Positions 16,552 to 25,035 of a stretch of 64,000 bases of DNA are shown here, piece by piece; position 1 is the first letter of the stretch, and every line of letters starts with the position of its first letter. The DNA lies in the NCBI RefSeq assembly GCF_022014595.1, contig NZ_CP091740.1, forward strand, positions 4,142,200-4,206,199. The letters are read 5' to 3'. The notes beneath the pieces are model-generated. The model ran no database searches and was not told the origin of the DNA. It saw only the letters and a list, made by a program, of their open reading frames with translations. The position numbers were made by a program, and so were the translations under genes. This stretch comes from Solitalea lacus. GTDB taxonomy: Bacteria; Bacteroidota; Bacteroidia; Sphingobacteriales; Sphingobacteriaceae.

Positions 16552-16974
16552 TTAGCTGGTATGGTCGACAACAATTTTCCATTCCCCATTAATTTTCTTA
16601 AACAATAGTGTATAGTGGCCTGAAGGCTTATCACTTTCCCGTTGCAATTCCCATTTACCAATTACAAAGGCGCTGTTTGTACTGAGTATTTCAACTTTTA
16701 TTATATTGAAATTTAGAACGCCCATTGCTTTTTTATCCGGATAGCCTCGCTTGTAATTATCCAATGTGTTTTGCCAACCATATTGAGGACCTTTTCTTCC
16801 AATAAACATTAATGAATCGGATTTCCAATACCCAGCCATAAAACCTTCCAAATCACCAGCCGACCATGCCTTAGCCTGATTATTTAATAAATTGCGAATA
16901 GCATTTTCATCTTTCGACTGTGCCCAAACAGTTAATGGCAGCACAAGAACCAATAATAAAAGAATCTTTTTCAT
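16552..16974 (-). CDS. Secreted NTF2-like (SnoaL/DUF4440) protein
   Basis: The 140-aa protein has a signal peptide (MKKILLLLVLVLPLTVWAQ) and an NTF2-like fold signature: AIRNLLNNQAKAWSAGDLEG near the start and HYTLLFKKINGEWKIVVDH at the end. The family covers small-molecule binding proteins and enzymes, and no specific role can be given. I moved the start to the ATG at 16974 because the signal peptide begins there; a longer frame from 17001 would put nine residues before it. It stands alone between the SusC gene and the divergent vWA gene. Confidence 0.8.
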   Translation of the reverse strand: MKKILLLLVLVLPLTVWAQSKDENAIRNLLNNQAKAWSAGDLEGFMAGYWKSDSLMFIGRKGPQYGWQNTLDNYKRGYPDKKAMGVLNFNIIKVEILSTNSAFVIGKWELQRESDKPSGHYTLLFKKINGEWKIVVDHTS

Positions 16975-17078
16975 ACTTATAAATATCAGATTATTTCCCA
17001 TAGTTCAATATCATTCGACAATAAAACATTAAATTAGATAGAACGTTATTCTATCATTCCCTCTTTCAATCAAAAACA

Positions 17079-18176
17079 ATGCGAGGATACGCTTTCACAC
17101 AATACATTCCGCAAGATTTGCCTAAAGGTGGCTTTGATGATTTGCTGAAACTTTTCATGCACCTGCTGAACTATACTGCCGGTGATGCCAATGAAGCTTT
17201 AGCCTGGATGAATGAGTTAGATAAGCAACACGGGCTTACCAATGATGAATACGGAATGGGTGATTTTATAGAAGACTTGAAAAAACGTGGTTATCTGACA
17301 GAAGACAATGAGAATGGAGGTTATATAATTACCGCCAAATCAGAACAAACCATTCGACGTTCGGCTTTAGAAGAGATCTTTGGCAAGCTTAAAAAATCAG
17401 GTAAAGGAACGCATCAAACCAATTATTCAGGGCAAGGCGATGAACCCAATGCCGAGCGTCGCGAGTATCAGTTTGGAGATAACCTGGAGCAAATCGATAT
17501 GACGCAGTCTATTCACAATGCCCAGGTAAACCATGGCTTAGGCGACTTCCATTTAACCGAACGCGATTTAGAGGTAGAAGAAATGGACTTCAAAACCCTA
17601 ACTTCTACTGTATTAATGATTGATATTTCACACTCTATGATTTTATATGGAGAAGACCGAATAACGCCTGCAAAAAAAGTGGCAATGGCACTGGCTGAAT
17701 TAATATCAACTAAATATCCTAAAGACACCTTAGACATAGTGGTATTCGGTAACGATGCCTGGCCAATTTCAATTAAAGACTTGCCCTATCTGCAAGTTGG
17801 CCCATACCATACAAATACTTATGCTGGCCTGGAACTTGCAGTGGATATATTACGTCGTCGGAAAACCCACAATAAGCAAATATTTATGATTACAGACGGC
17901 AAACCAACTTGCTTAAAAGAAGGTTCGAAGTATTATAAAAATAGCTTTGGCCTTGACAGGAAGGTGGTAAACAAAACCCTGACAATGGCGGCACAATGTA
18001 AAAAACTGAAAATACCAATTACCACATTCATGATTGCCCGCGATCCTTACTTGCAAGCGTTTGTAAGACAATTTACACAGGTAAATAGTGGCAAAGCTTT
18101 TTATAGTACGCTTTCGGGCCTTGGCGAGTACATTTTTGAAGATTATATCAGAAATAGAAGAAAAACTTTGAGATGA
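17079..18176 (+). CDS. von Willebrand factor A domain protein (MoxR/chelatase partner)
   Basis: The 365-aa protein has an N-terminal helical region (1-170) and a vWA domain with the MIDAS motif DISHS (Asp182, Ser184, Ser186), a following Thr in HTNTYAG and ITDGKPT. Such proteins pair with MoxR-type AAA+ ATPases and act as metal- or substrate-linked adaptors, as ChlD does in magnesium chelatase. The AAA+ gene follows 47 bases later. There is no signal peptide, so it acts in the cytoplasm. Target and physiological role are unknown. Confidence 0.85.
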   Translation: MRGYAFTQYIPQDLPKGGFDDLLKLFMHLLNYTAGDANEALAWMNELDKQHGLTNDEYGMGDFIEDLKKRGYLTEDNENGGYIITAKSEQTIRRSALEEIFGKLKKSGKGTHQTNYSGQGDEPNAERREYQFGDNLEQIDMTQSIHNAQVNHGLGDFHLTERDLEVEEMDFKTLTSTVLMIDISHSMILYGEDRITPAKKVAMALAELISTKYPKDTLDIVVFGNDAWPISIKDLPYLQVGPYHTNTYAGLELAVDILRRRKTHNKQIFMITDGKPTCLKEGSKYYKNSFGLDRKVVNKTLTMAAQCKKLKIPITTFMIARDPYLQAFVRQFTQVNSGKAFYSTLSGLGEYIFEDYIRNRRKTLR

Positions 18177-18223
18177 TTTTGAATTAGGACTCATACACAC
18201 CTAACTCACAATTGGTAATTTAT

Positions 18224-19735
18224 ATGACAAATAACATAAAAACGCTCGGTGAATTAAAGGTTTCTGGCTATCAATCCAAAACTATAAAAGATGAACTACG
18301 AGATAACCTAATAAAACGGTTGAAATCTGGAGAGAAATCTTTTAAGGGCATCATTGGTTATGACGAAACCGTTATTCCGGATTTATACACTTCCATCCTT
18401 TCTCGCCATAATATATTGTTATTAGGCTTACGCGGACAGGCTAAAACAAGGATAGCCCGTCAATTGATTGATTTATTGGATGAATGGATCCCATATATTG
18501 AAGGAGCTGAACTTTATGATGATCCATTAAACCCAATTAGCTGGTTTGCTCGTAATCAAATTAAAGAACTTGGTAATGATACCCCTATAGCCTGGCTGCA
18601 CAGAACAGAACGTTACACAGAAAAACTGGCAACACCCGATGTTACCGTAGCCGATTTAATTGGCGATGTTGACCCTATTAAAGCTGCCGCTTTAAAACTC
18701 CCTTATTCAGACGAGCGGGTAATTCATTATGGATTGATTCCACGTACGCATCGTCAGATTTTTGTGATTAATGAGCTCCCCGATTTACAAGCTCGCATTC
18801 AGGTGTCTTTGTTTAATATTTTGCAAGAAAAAGACATTCAAATAAGAGGATTTAAGTTGAGGCTGCCTTTGGATATTCAGTTTGTTTTTACAGCCAACCC
18901 AGAAGACTATACTAATCGGGGTTCTATTGTAACTCCGCTGAAAGACCGTATTGAAAGTCAGATTTTAACCCACTACCCTAAAACAACTGAAGTATCTAAA
19001 CTAATTACTCATCAGGAAGCCCGCCTGTCAGAGTCTCAGCAAAATCAAATTGAAGTCCCCGAGCTGGCAAAAGACCTGATTGAACAGATTGCGTTTGAGG
19101 CGCGTAATAGCGAATATGTAGATAAGAAAAGTGGTGTTTCTGCCCGTTTAACTATTACAGCATTTGAAAACCTATTGAGTACTGCTGAACGTCGTTTACT
19201 GATCAACAATGAATCAAAAACAACCGTCCGTTTAACTGATTTTATAGGGGTAATTCCAGCAATTACCGGTAAAATTGAATTGGTTTACGAAGGCGAACAA
19301 GAAGGTCCGGCTAAAGTAACCCACATATTAATAGGCAAGGCTATTAAAGCCCTTACTTCTCAATATCTTCCCGATCCTGAGAAAGCCAAAAAAAGCAAAA
19401 CTAACAATCAGTATTCTGATATTATTGACTGGTTTGGCAAAGGAAATAATCTTACTCTTGGAGATGGTCTAAGTAATAAAGCCTATGCTGGTGCCTTAAA
19501 AATAGTTCCCGGGTTAGAAGAACTTATCAATGGCCTGTACCCCAAAGAAAGCGAGAGCCACCGGCTGTTACTTATGGAATTAGCATTACATGCCCTATCC
19601 GAATATTCGCTTCTTAGCAAGCATTACCTTACCAACGGCTTTGAATTCAAAGATATGTTCAGCAGTTTATTCAATGCATCCATTGATGACGAAGAGGATG
19701 ATGAACGTGGCTACAGACGTGATGATCAATATTAA
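18224..19735 (+). CDS. MoxR/ChlI-like AAA+ ATPase
   Basis: The 503-aa protein belongs to the magnesium-chelatase subunit I-like AAA+ group. It has a Walker A-type GLRGQAKT (68-75), a Walker B-like IFVINELPD in which Asn replaces the usual Asp before Glu, a sensor 1 in FTANPEDYTNRG and arginine-containing LKDRIESQ. The INEL form is, as I recall, usual in this subfamily and does not by itself mean inactivity. I chose the ATG at 18224; a TTG at 18212 adds four residues. With the upstream vWA gene it forms a two-gene unit ended by a strong hairpin. Probably a chaperone-like remodelling machine of unknown target. Confidence 0.85.
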   Translation: MTNNIKTLGELKVSGYQSKTIKDELRDNLIKRLKSGEKSFKGIIGYDETVIPDLYTSILSRHNILLLGLRGQAKTRIARQLIDLLDEWIPYIEGAELYDDPLNPISWFARNQIKELGNDTPIAWLHRTERYTEKLATPDVTVADLIGDVDPIKAAALKLPYSDERVIHYGLIPRTHRQIFVINELPDLQARIQVSLFNILQEKDIQIRGFKLRLPLDIQFVFTANPEDYTNRGSIVTPLKDRIESQILTHYPKTTEVSKLITHQEARLSESQQNQIEVPELAKDLIEQIAFEARNSEYVDKKSGVSARLTITAFENLLSTAERRLLINNESKTTVRLTDFIGVIPAITGKIELVYEGEQEGPAKVTHILIGKAIKALTSQYLPDPEKAKKSKTNNQYSDIIDWFGKGNNLTLGDGLSNKAYAGALKIVPGLEELINGLYPKESESHRLLLMELALHALSEYSLLSKHYLTNGFEFKDMFSSLFNASIDDEEDDERGYRRDDQY

Positions 19736-19767
19736 TCTGAAAGACATTTTCTTTATACGTCCATTAC

Positions 19768-19800
19768 ACAAACAGTCCAGGTTCTTCCCGGACTGTTTGT
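19768..19800 (+). terminator. Terminator after the vWA/AAA+ operon
   Basis: ACAAACAGTCC (19768-19778) pairs exactly with GGACTGTTTGT (19790-19800) across an 11-base loop. It lies 32 bases after the AAA+ stop and may also serve the convergent GNAT gene. Confidence 0.75.
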
Positions 19801-19837
19801 ATTTAGCCCTATGAGGGTTGTTAAGTATTCTTTTCAA

Positions 19838-20686
19838 TTAAACACTAAAGGTCATCTCCATTTCAACCTGACCGACAACTGACTTTAACCCACGTTTTTT
19901 AAAGAAAGCTATCAGGCTTTCATCAGACGTATCAATATTAAAGATAGAAGCTTCTACTGCTATCTGTTGTTGTAAATAATTTAAGAGCGCAGTGCCATAC
20001 CCTTTTTTACGATGAGCAGGCGCTATTGCAATAAGGGCAATTCGGCCGTTACCTGGATTAAACGTTGCAAAACCTACTAAATTCTCTTCAAAGTATACTC
20101 CGATAGTTCTCCGCTTGCCTCCCGCACGGATAATTGAAGCTATATTATTTTGCCATGATGGAGAAGTTGTGAAAAAGGTCTGTAAAAATCCCCAGTCTGG
20201 ATTGTCAATTTCTTTAAATGATAAGCCGGGTATGGCTATCTGTTCAACCTCGATTTTGCCTCGCAAGCAATCCAAATCTCTTACTGGTTTAAAACCAACG
20301 GCTTCATAAATTCGTTGAGCAAATCCATTACCATGTAAATATTCAAGCAAGTGATTATGAACACCTTCTTCTTTTAATTTAGCAATTATGTATTGATACA
20401 GTTGCTGGGTGATGCCTTTTCCCCGGTGAGTAGGAACTACTCCAGTACCTCCATTATACACAGCATTTTTGCCATTCCATTCACCTTGAGAATGCAAAAT
20501 AAACCCTACCAACTCCTCTCCATCAAACATTCCAACTGAATATTTCAGCATCGTTCCTTCCGATTCCATTTTATCTTCCAATTGCTGCAAAGTAAGCTGA
20601 AAAGGCACTAAGTAATCTGAAAAGGCATAGTTAAAGGCATTTAAAATGGTGTCAACAGGGGTGGTCTCTAGTGTTCTTATCTCCAT
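19838..20686 (-). CDS. GNAT-family N-acetyltransferase with two GNAT domains
   Basis: The 282-aa protein carries two GNAT folds. The first has GGTGVVPTHRGKGITQQLYQYI (split into acetyl-CoA loop and helix) and the second has ALIAIAPAHRKKGYGTALL with the R/Q-x-x-G-x-A/G-type acetyl-CoA loop. Both loops look intact. Tandem GNAT proteins acetylate amines in small molecules or proteins; the substrate is unknown. I chose the ATG at 20686 because MEIRTLETT matches a typical N-terminal strand; an ATG at 20728 adds 14 residues. It is monocistronic. Confidence 0.8.
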   Translation of the reverse strand: MEIRTLETTPVDTILNAFNYAFSDYLVPFQLTLQQLEDKMESEGTMLKYSVGMFDGEELVGFILHSQGEWNGKNAVYNGGTGVVPTHRGKGITQQLYQYIIAKLKEEGVHNHLLEYLHGNGFAQRIYEAVGFKPVRDLDCLRGKIEVEQIAIPGLSFKEIDNPDWGFLQTFFTTSPSWQNNIASIIRAGGKRRTIGVYFEENLVGFATFNPGNGRIALIAIAPAHRKKGYGTALLNYLQQQIAVEASIFNIDTSDESLIAFFKKRGLKSVVGQVEMEMTFSV

Positions 20687-20819
20687 AGTAGTATTAAAAA
20701 AATGATTGTTAAAAATAGGTACAATCATTTTGTTTCAGCTGTAACAATGTTGAAAGAAGCCTAACATCCGATAAATGTCATATTATGGCTTCGATAAAAC
20801 TTTTTATCTTGTACAATTG

Positions 20820-20827
20820 TATTTTTG
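20820..20827 (+). promoter_or_regulatory. TAnnTTTG promoter box of the metallophosphoesterase gene
   Basis: TATTTTTG fits the Bacteroidota -7 element and lies 55 bases before the start codon. No clear TTTG is found at the -33 position. Confidence 0.4.
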
Positions 20828-20882
20828 AAACCAAATCAGGCTGTATCAACTCTTTAGAGTTATATGCAGCTTACAATTTAAT

Positions 20883-22163
20883 ATGAACTCGGGTAGAATA
20901 ATATTTCTTGTTGTTTTTAACCTCTTGCTTTTTTGCGCCGATCTGTATGTTTTTCAGGCGTTCAAGGCTATACATAAAAACCAATCTCCAGAAAGGCGTA
21001 AATGGTATAATCGTATTTACTGGTTTATAAGCATTGCCTTTTTACTGATGGCCGCTTGCAGCGTGTTTTTTAGTGTAGCTCGATGGTTCAGAACCTTGTC
21101 ACTTGTTGGCTTCATGCTAATCAATTTTTCAAAATTGTTTGCGTTGCCATTCATTTTAATTGATGATATAAGAAGAGGTTCTTGGTGGCTATATGCCAAG
21201 ATCAGATATCCTAAACAACACTTCCCAGAGATTAAACATGAAGAGCCTCTCCTGGCTTCAAATGAGCATAAAATTTCTCGGTCAGAGTTTCTAAGCAAAG
21301 CTGGAATTATTGCAGCCGCTATTCCATTCTCTACAATGACGTTCGGTATTGTAGAAGGAGTGTATGATTATAAAATAAAACGTGTAAAGCTTAAACTGCC
21401 TAATCTTCCTAAATCCTTTGAGGGACTTCGTTTGGCACAAATTTCCGACATTCACTCTGGCAGCTTTTACAACAAACGAGCAGTTCAGGGAGGAGTTGAT
21501 CTGTTATTAGCCGAAAAACCAGATATGATCTTTTTTACTGGCGATTTGGTAAACGATGAAACATCAGAAGTAAAAGATTATATTGATATTTTCAACAAGG
21601 TAAAAGCTCCTTTAGGCGTTTATTCAACCTTAGGCAACCATGACTATGGAGACTATAAACAATGGTCGTCAGCAAAAGCTAAACAGCAAAACCTGGAAGA
21701 TTTAAAAACTGTCCATCGTAAATCATTGGGATGGGACCTATTGATGAACGAAAACCGGATAATTGAACAAGGAGGAGAAAAGATTGCCATTATTGGTATC
21801 GAAAACTGGGGAAAGGGGCGCTTTCCAAAATATGGCCGCATGGATTTAGCTACTAAAAACACCGATGATGCTGCGGTAAAACTACTTTTATCTCATGACC
21901 CTAGTCATTGGCGTATGCAGGTGATCCCTGAGTATAAAAACATTGATGCTATGTTCGCAGGTCACACCCACGGGATGCAATTTGGCATTCAAATGGGGGA
22001 TTTCCAGTGGAGTCCGATACAATACATGTATCCTGAGTGGGCAGGCTTATACACAGAAGGCAATCAGCAATTGTATGTAAATGTTGGCTACGGTTTCTTG
22101 GGATATCCTGGCCGTGTGGGTATTTACCCTGAAATCACCATTTTTGAACTTACCAGAGGGTAA
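20883..22163 (+). CDS. Membrane-anchored calcineurin-like metallophosphoesterase
   Basis: The 426-aa protein has N-terminal membrane helices (about 1-100) followed by a calcineurin-like phosphoesterase domain. The metal-binding motifs are all present: ISDIHSG, FTGDLVND, LGNHDYGD, LLSHDP and AGHTHGMQ. This YkuE-like group of membrane-bound metallophosphoesterases includes hydrolases of lipid A precursors and cyclic nucleotides, so the substrate is uncertain. The UbiA-like gene begins 28 bases after its stop, and the pair may act on membrane lipids together. Confidence 0.9.
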   Translation: MNSGRIIFLVVFNLLLFCADLYVFQAFKAIHKNQSPERRKWYNRIYWFISIAFLLMAACSVFFSVARWFRTLSLVGFMLINFSKLFALPFILIDDIRRGSWWLYAKIRYPKQHFPEIKHEEPLLASNEHKISRSEFLSKAGIIAAAIPFSTMTFGIVEGVYDYKIKRVKLKLPNLPKSFEGLRLAQISDIHSGSFYNKRAVQGGVDLLLAEKPDMIFFTGDLVNDETSEVKDYIDIFNKVKAPLGVYSTLGNHDYGDYKQWSSAKAKQQNLEDLKTVHRKSLGWDLLMNENRIIEQGGEKIAIIGIENWGKGRFPKYGRMDLATKNTDDAAVKLLLSHDPSHWRMQVIPEYKNIDAMFAGHTHGMQFGIQMGDFQWSPIQYMYPEWAGLYTEGNQQLYVNVGYGFLGYPGRVGIYPEITIFELTRG

Positions 22164-22191
22164 CTTATCCTTAAGTTTCGGATCTTATAAA

Positions 22192-23046
22192 TTGAAAAAA
22201 GTTTTCGATCTCTTTGTCTTTGGCAATTTTTGGGTGGCTCTTTGTGCGGTGGCACAAGGCTTGTTAACGTATTTATTCATTGACAGAGACCCTTCACTGG
22301 CAATTATTGCAATCCTGTTTCTCTCCACATTTTTTATTTACAACATTCGTATTGTTTTAAGCTATCATAAGATTGTAAAAAACAAGAACGCCTATACTTC
22401 TAACCGGATGAAATGTGTATCCTCCCATGTTAACACAATCCGATTGCTCACATACCTCTCCGCAATCTTAATTATTCCATTTGCGATCTTTATAAATAAC
22501 AAATCCATTTTGGCTTTGAGCATTGCCGCAATGCTTGCATTTGTTTACTCCTTACCTGTTTTAAAAAACAGGCATGGTGGTTTACGCCAGATCCCTGGAG
22601 CCAAAACAGTAATCATTAGTTTAATCTGGGCATCCAGTACGGTATTAGTTCCTATACTCGATTCAAATATTCACCTCCCAATATTCAACATTAGTGTGTT
22701 ATTCATTAAGCGATTCCTTCTGGTATTTTGCCTTGCTATAATTTTCGACATAAGGGACATTGAGACCGACAGATACAGCCACCTTAAAACCATTGCTAAC
22801 CAATTAGGACCAATAAAAGCAAAACGATTATGCTACTTATTACTTATCATTCATATTGGATTAATAACGATGTATGACTTACCTGTCGGCATAAATATTT
22901 TCCTGTCACTTTTGGCATTTTTAAGCATTGTAGCCTATCTGATTTACAAAAGCTACCCAGTTAAAAGTGACTATTTTTATTTATTTTGGGTTGATGGAAT
23001 GTTTGTCTTGCAATATTTATTGGTATTACCACTAACATTAATTTAA
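22192..23046 (+). CDS. UbiA-like prenyltransferase-family membrane protein
   Basis: The 284-aa protein is very hydrophobic, with eight or nine membrane segments. It keeps the second Asp-rich UbiA motif (FDIRDIETDRYSH), used to bind prenyl diphosphate through magnesium. The first motif (N-D-x-x-D-x-x-x-D) is not recognisable; the equivalent region reads YNIRIVLSYHK. The start is set at TTG 22192, since the open frame from 22081 would overlap the phosphoesterase by 83 bases and codes for non-membrane sequence there. It may be a lipid-modifying enzyme or a degenerate relative. Confidence 0.65.
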   Translation: MKKVFDLFVFGNFWVALCAVAQGLLTYLFIDRDPSLAIIAILFLSTFFIYNIRIVLSYHKIVKNKNAYTSNRMKCVSSHVNTIRLLTYLSAILIIPFAIFINNKSILALSIAAMLAFVYSLPVLKNRHGGLRQIPGAKTVIISLIWASSTVLVPILDSNIHLPIFNISVLFIKRFLLVFCLAIIFDIRDIETDRYSHLKTIANQLGPIKAKRLCYLLLIIHIGLITMYDLPVGINIFLSLLAFLSIVAYLIYKSYPVKSDYFYLFWVDGMFVLQYLLVLPLTLI

Positions 23047-23048
23047 AC

Positions 23049-23073
23049 AAAAAGAGGAAGCAATTGCCCCCTC
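23049..23073 (-). terminator. Terminator of the DUF3857 gene pair
   Basis: On the minus strand GAGG pairs with CCTC around a GCAATTGC core, with a two-base internal loop, followed by a run of five T residues. It lies 26-50 bases beyond the stop of the leftmost DUF3857 gene. Confidence 0.5.
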
Positions 23074-23098
23074 CCTGTATATTATAATCTATTCTTAA

Positions 23099-25033
23099 TT
23101 AATTGGTTGCCAACCCTCCTCCATTATTTAACAGCACCACTTTGGATTTATCGGCTTTAGCAATGGCAGCGAAGAAATCGGCCAATTCATTATAAGTTGA
23201 AGCGTCAAACCTGCCACTATTCATTACCAGCTTACGGTAATAAGTTACTGTATTCTTTTCTACTTTGGTGGTGGTTGTAAACTCGCCAAATCGCGACTTT
23301 AAATTAACATCAACAGGTTTTGACTCAACACCTGAAAACCCATCGGGCATAACATATTCTATTTTATCTTCGTCTACGTACGGAAATTTCATTACTATTT
23401 CACAGGTCCTTTTCTCCGATTTATCCGGCACCCAAGTAAACTGATTTAACAAATTAGGCTGCAGAAATAAACGTTTACCACTAATGTTTATATAATTATT
23501 GAAATCAAATTTTACATTTTCGATAACCGTTGGCAACTTGCCTTTATCAACCTCATGCGAAAAACTATTAATTACTACACCAGAAAGGTTTATTTCTTTG
23601 TATAATTTTTTTTCCAATTCGCCTTTACTTTCCATGGCTATATCTGCGCTCAAGTCATCTTGCATGGCCCCACAATAAGTTGATTTAAGGTCCACCTTAC
23701 CATTACCATCCATATCAAAAATAACTTTCGCTTCTCTCTTTTCTTTATTCTCTGCAAGTGCAAGCACCGGTGTTTTGATCAACTTACCCCCTTCTTTATT
23801 AAACGACAACACCCAGCGATCAGCTGTAAATTGACCTAGGTAATTGAATGCATTATATTGGCTTGTGCATTCCAACCAAATACTGTCTTTTTCCATAGGC
23901 ACGTTTAAAATTACGTGGTTAAACTGATTGGAGGGAAAACCTATGTGCATATTGGCTCCTCCATCGCCTGCATAAACAAGCGTAGGATTGGATGGTATAC
24001 CCGCTTCCTTTAGTAAAGAATGCATATAATTAGTTAAAGCCTTACAATCGCCGTAACCGCGTGAAGCGACATAATTGGCATCGAAAGTTTGCCATCCTCC
24101 AATACCTAATTGAACACCTACATAGCGGGTATTTTTTTGAAGATACTCATAAAGCACTTTCACTTGTTCCCGCTTGTCGCCAATATTGGCAATAAGTTCT
24201 TTTACTTTGGCTTTCATTGCTTCAGGTAAAACATTACGATCGGCATTTAACTGGTAATTCCATAATCCAAAAGATTGCCAAGTAGACATATCACCTTTAT
24301 AACCTTCTATTTCAAACTGCGAAGGGGCTAATAATACCAATGGTGTTCGTTCATTTAATTTAGGAGCGAAAACTTCAGACTTTACAGCAGGATAATCTGT
24401 TAAGTTCCATTCCAAAACTATTTTATCATTTTCAGTTGATTGTTTTAAAGGAGTAGAAACACGCATTTCTTTAAACCTTATATTCATTGTAGAAGGATAA
24501 ATTATCTTAAAAGTGCTCTGCTGCACTGAAAGATTGAAGTGATCAACAGGCTGCCATGGAGGCAACCACAATATTCCGTTAAATGCCGATTCTTCTTCAA
24601 ACTCAACTGTAAAAGGGTAAGTATGATGTTTTATCGTTGCAGCTTTAACACGGTTATCATCATAAAATGCATCCCCGCCGCCTGTTTTAACATCCAATAT
24701 ATCGGAACTTTTAAGTTTGGCAACTTGAACTCCTGTAGAATCATAAACTTGTCCTTTTAAGCCTTTAAACGGAGTTAACTTATCATATTGAACAACGCAT
24801 TCGGTAAACTCATTTGCATGTTTGTTTAAAATAGTAATGGCATAACGATGAACTAATCGAGCAGATCCTATACCATCAATGGTGAGGATGTATTCCTCTG
24901 AACGTTTTACGGCATCAGCACCTTTGCGCAACTCAGCCGGAATATCCTTAACCGGATACTTTTTATCATCACCAGCTAAACTACTCAATGTATTTAACAG
25001 GCCTAAAGAAAGTAGAAGTAATGCTTTTTTCAT
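23099..25033 (-). CDS. DUF3857 / transglutaminase-like secreted protein (Cys and His kept)
   Basis: The 644-aa protein has a signal peptide (about 1-20), an N-terminal DUF3857 beta domain, a transglutaminase-like core and a C-terminal beta domain. The catalytic Cys330 (GYGDCKALT) and His373 (FNHVIL) are present; the third residue is in WLECTS. These proteins are common in Bacteroidota and act outside the cytoplasmic membrane, but their substrate is not established. It lies two bases after a longer paralogue whose catalytic residues are replaced, so the pair may work as an enzyme with a non-enzymatic partner. Confidence 0.85.
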   Translation of the reverse strand: MKKALLLLSLGLLNTLSSLAGDDKKYPVKDIPAELRKGADAVKRSEEYILTIDGIGSARLVHRYAITILNKHANEFTECVVQYDKLTPFKGLKGQVYDSTGVQVAKLKSSDILDVKTGGGDAFYDDNRVKAATIKHHTYPFTVEFEEESAFNGILWLPPWQPVDHFNLSVQQSTFKIIYPSTMNIRFKEMRVSTPLKQSTENDKIVLEWNLTDYPAVKSEVFAPKLNERTPLVLLAPSQFEIEGYKGDMSTWQSFGLWNYQLNADRNVLPEAMKAKVKELIANIGDKREQVKVLYEYLQKNTRYVGVQLGIGGWQTFDANYVASRGYGDCKALTNYMHSLLKEAGIPSNPTLVYAGDGGANMHIGFPSNQFNHVILNVPMEKDSIWLECTSQYNAFNYLGQFTADRWVLSFNKEGGKLIKTPVLALAENKEKREAKVIFDMDGNGKVDLKSTYCGAMQDDLSADIAMESKGELEKKLYKEINLSGVVINSFSHEVDKGKLPTVIENVKFDFNNYINISGKRLFLQPNLLNQFTWVPDKSEKRTCEIVMKFPYVDEDKIEYVMPDGFSGVESKPVDVNLKSRFGEFTTTTKVEKNTVTYYRKLVMNSGRFDASTYNELADFFAAIAKADKSKVVLLNNGGGLATN

Positions 25034-25035
25034 TA

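Noticed and set aside
22081-22191. Longer start for the UbiA-like gene
   Set aside because: The added 37 codons would overlap the metallophosphoesterase by 83 bases and do not form a membrane helix typical of the family; TTG 22192 fits better.
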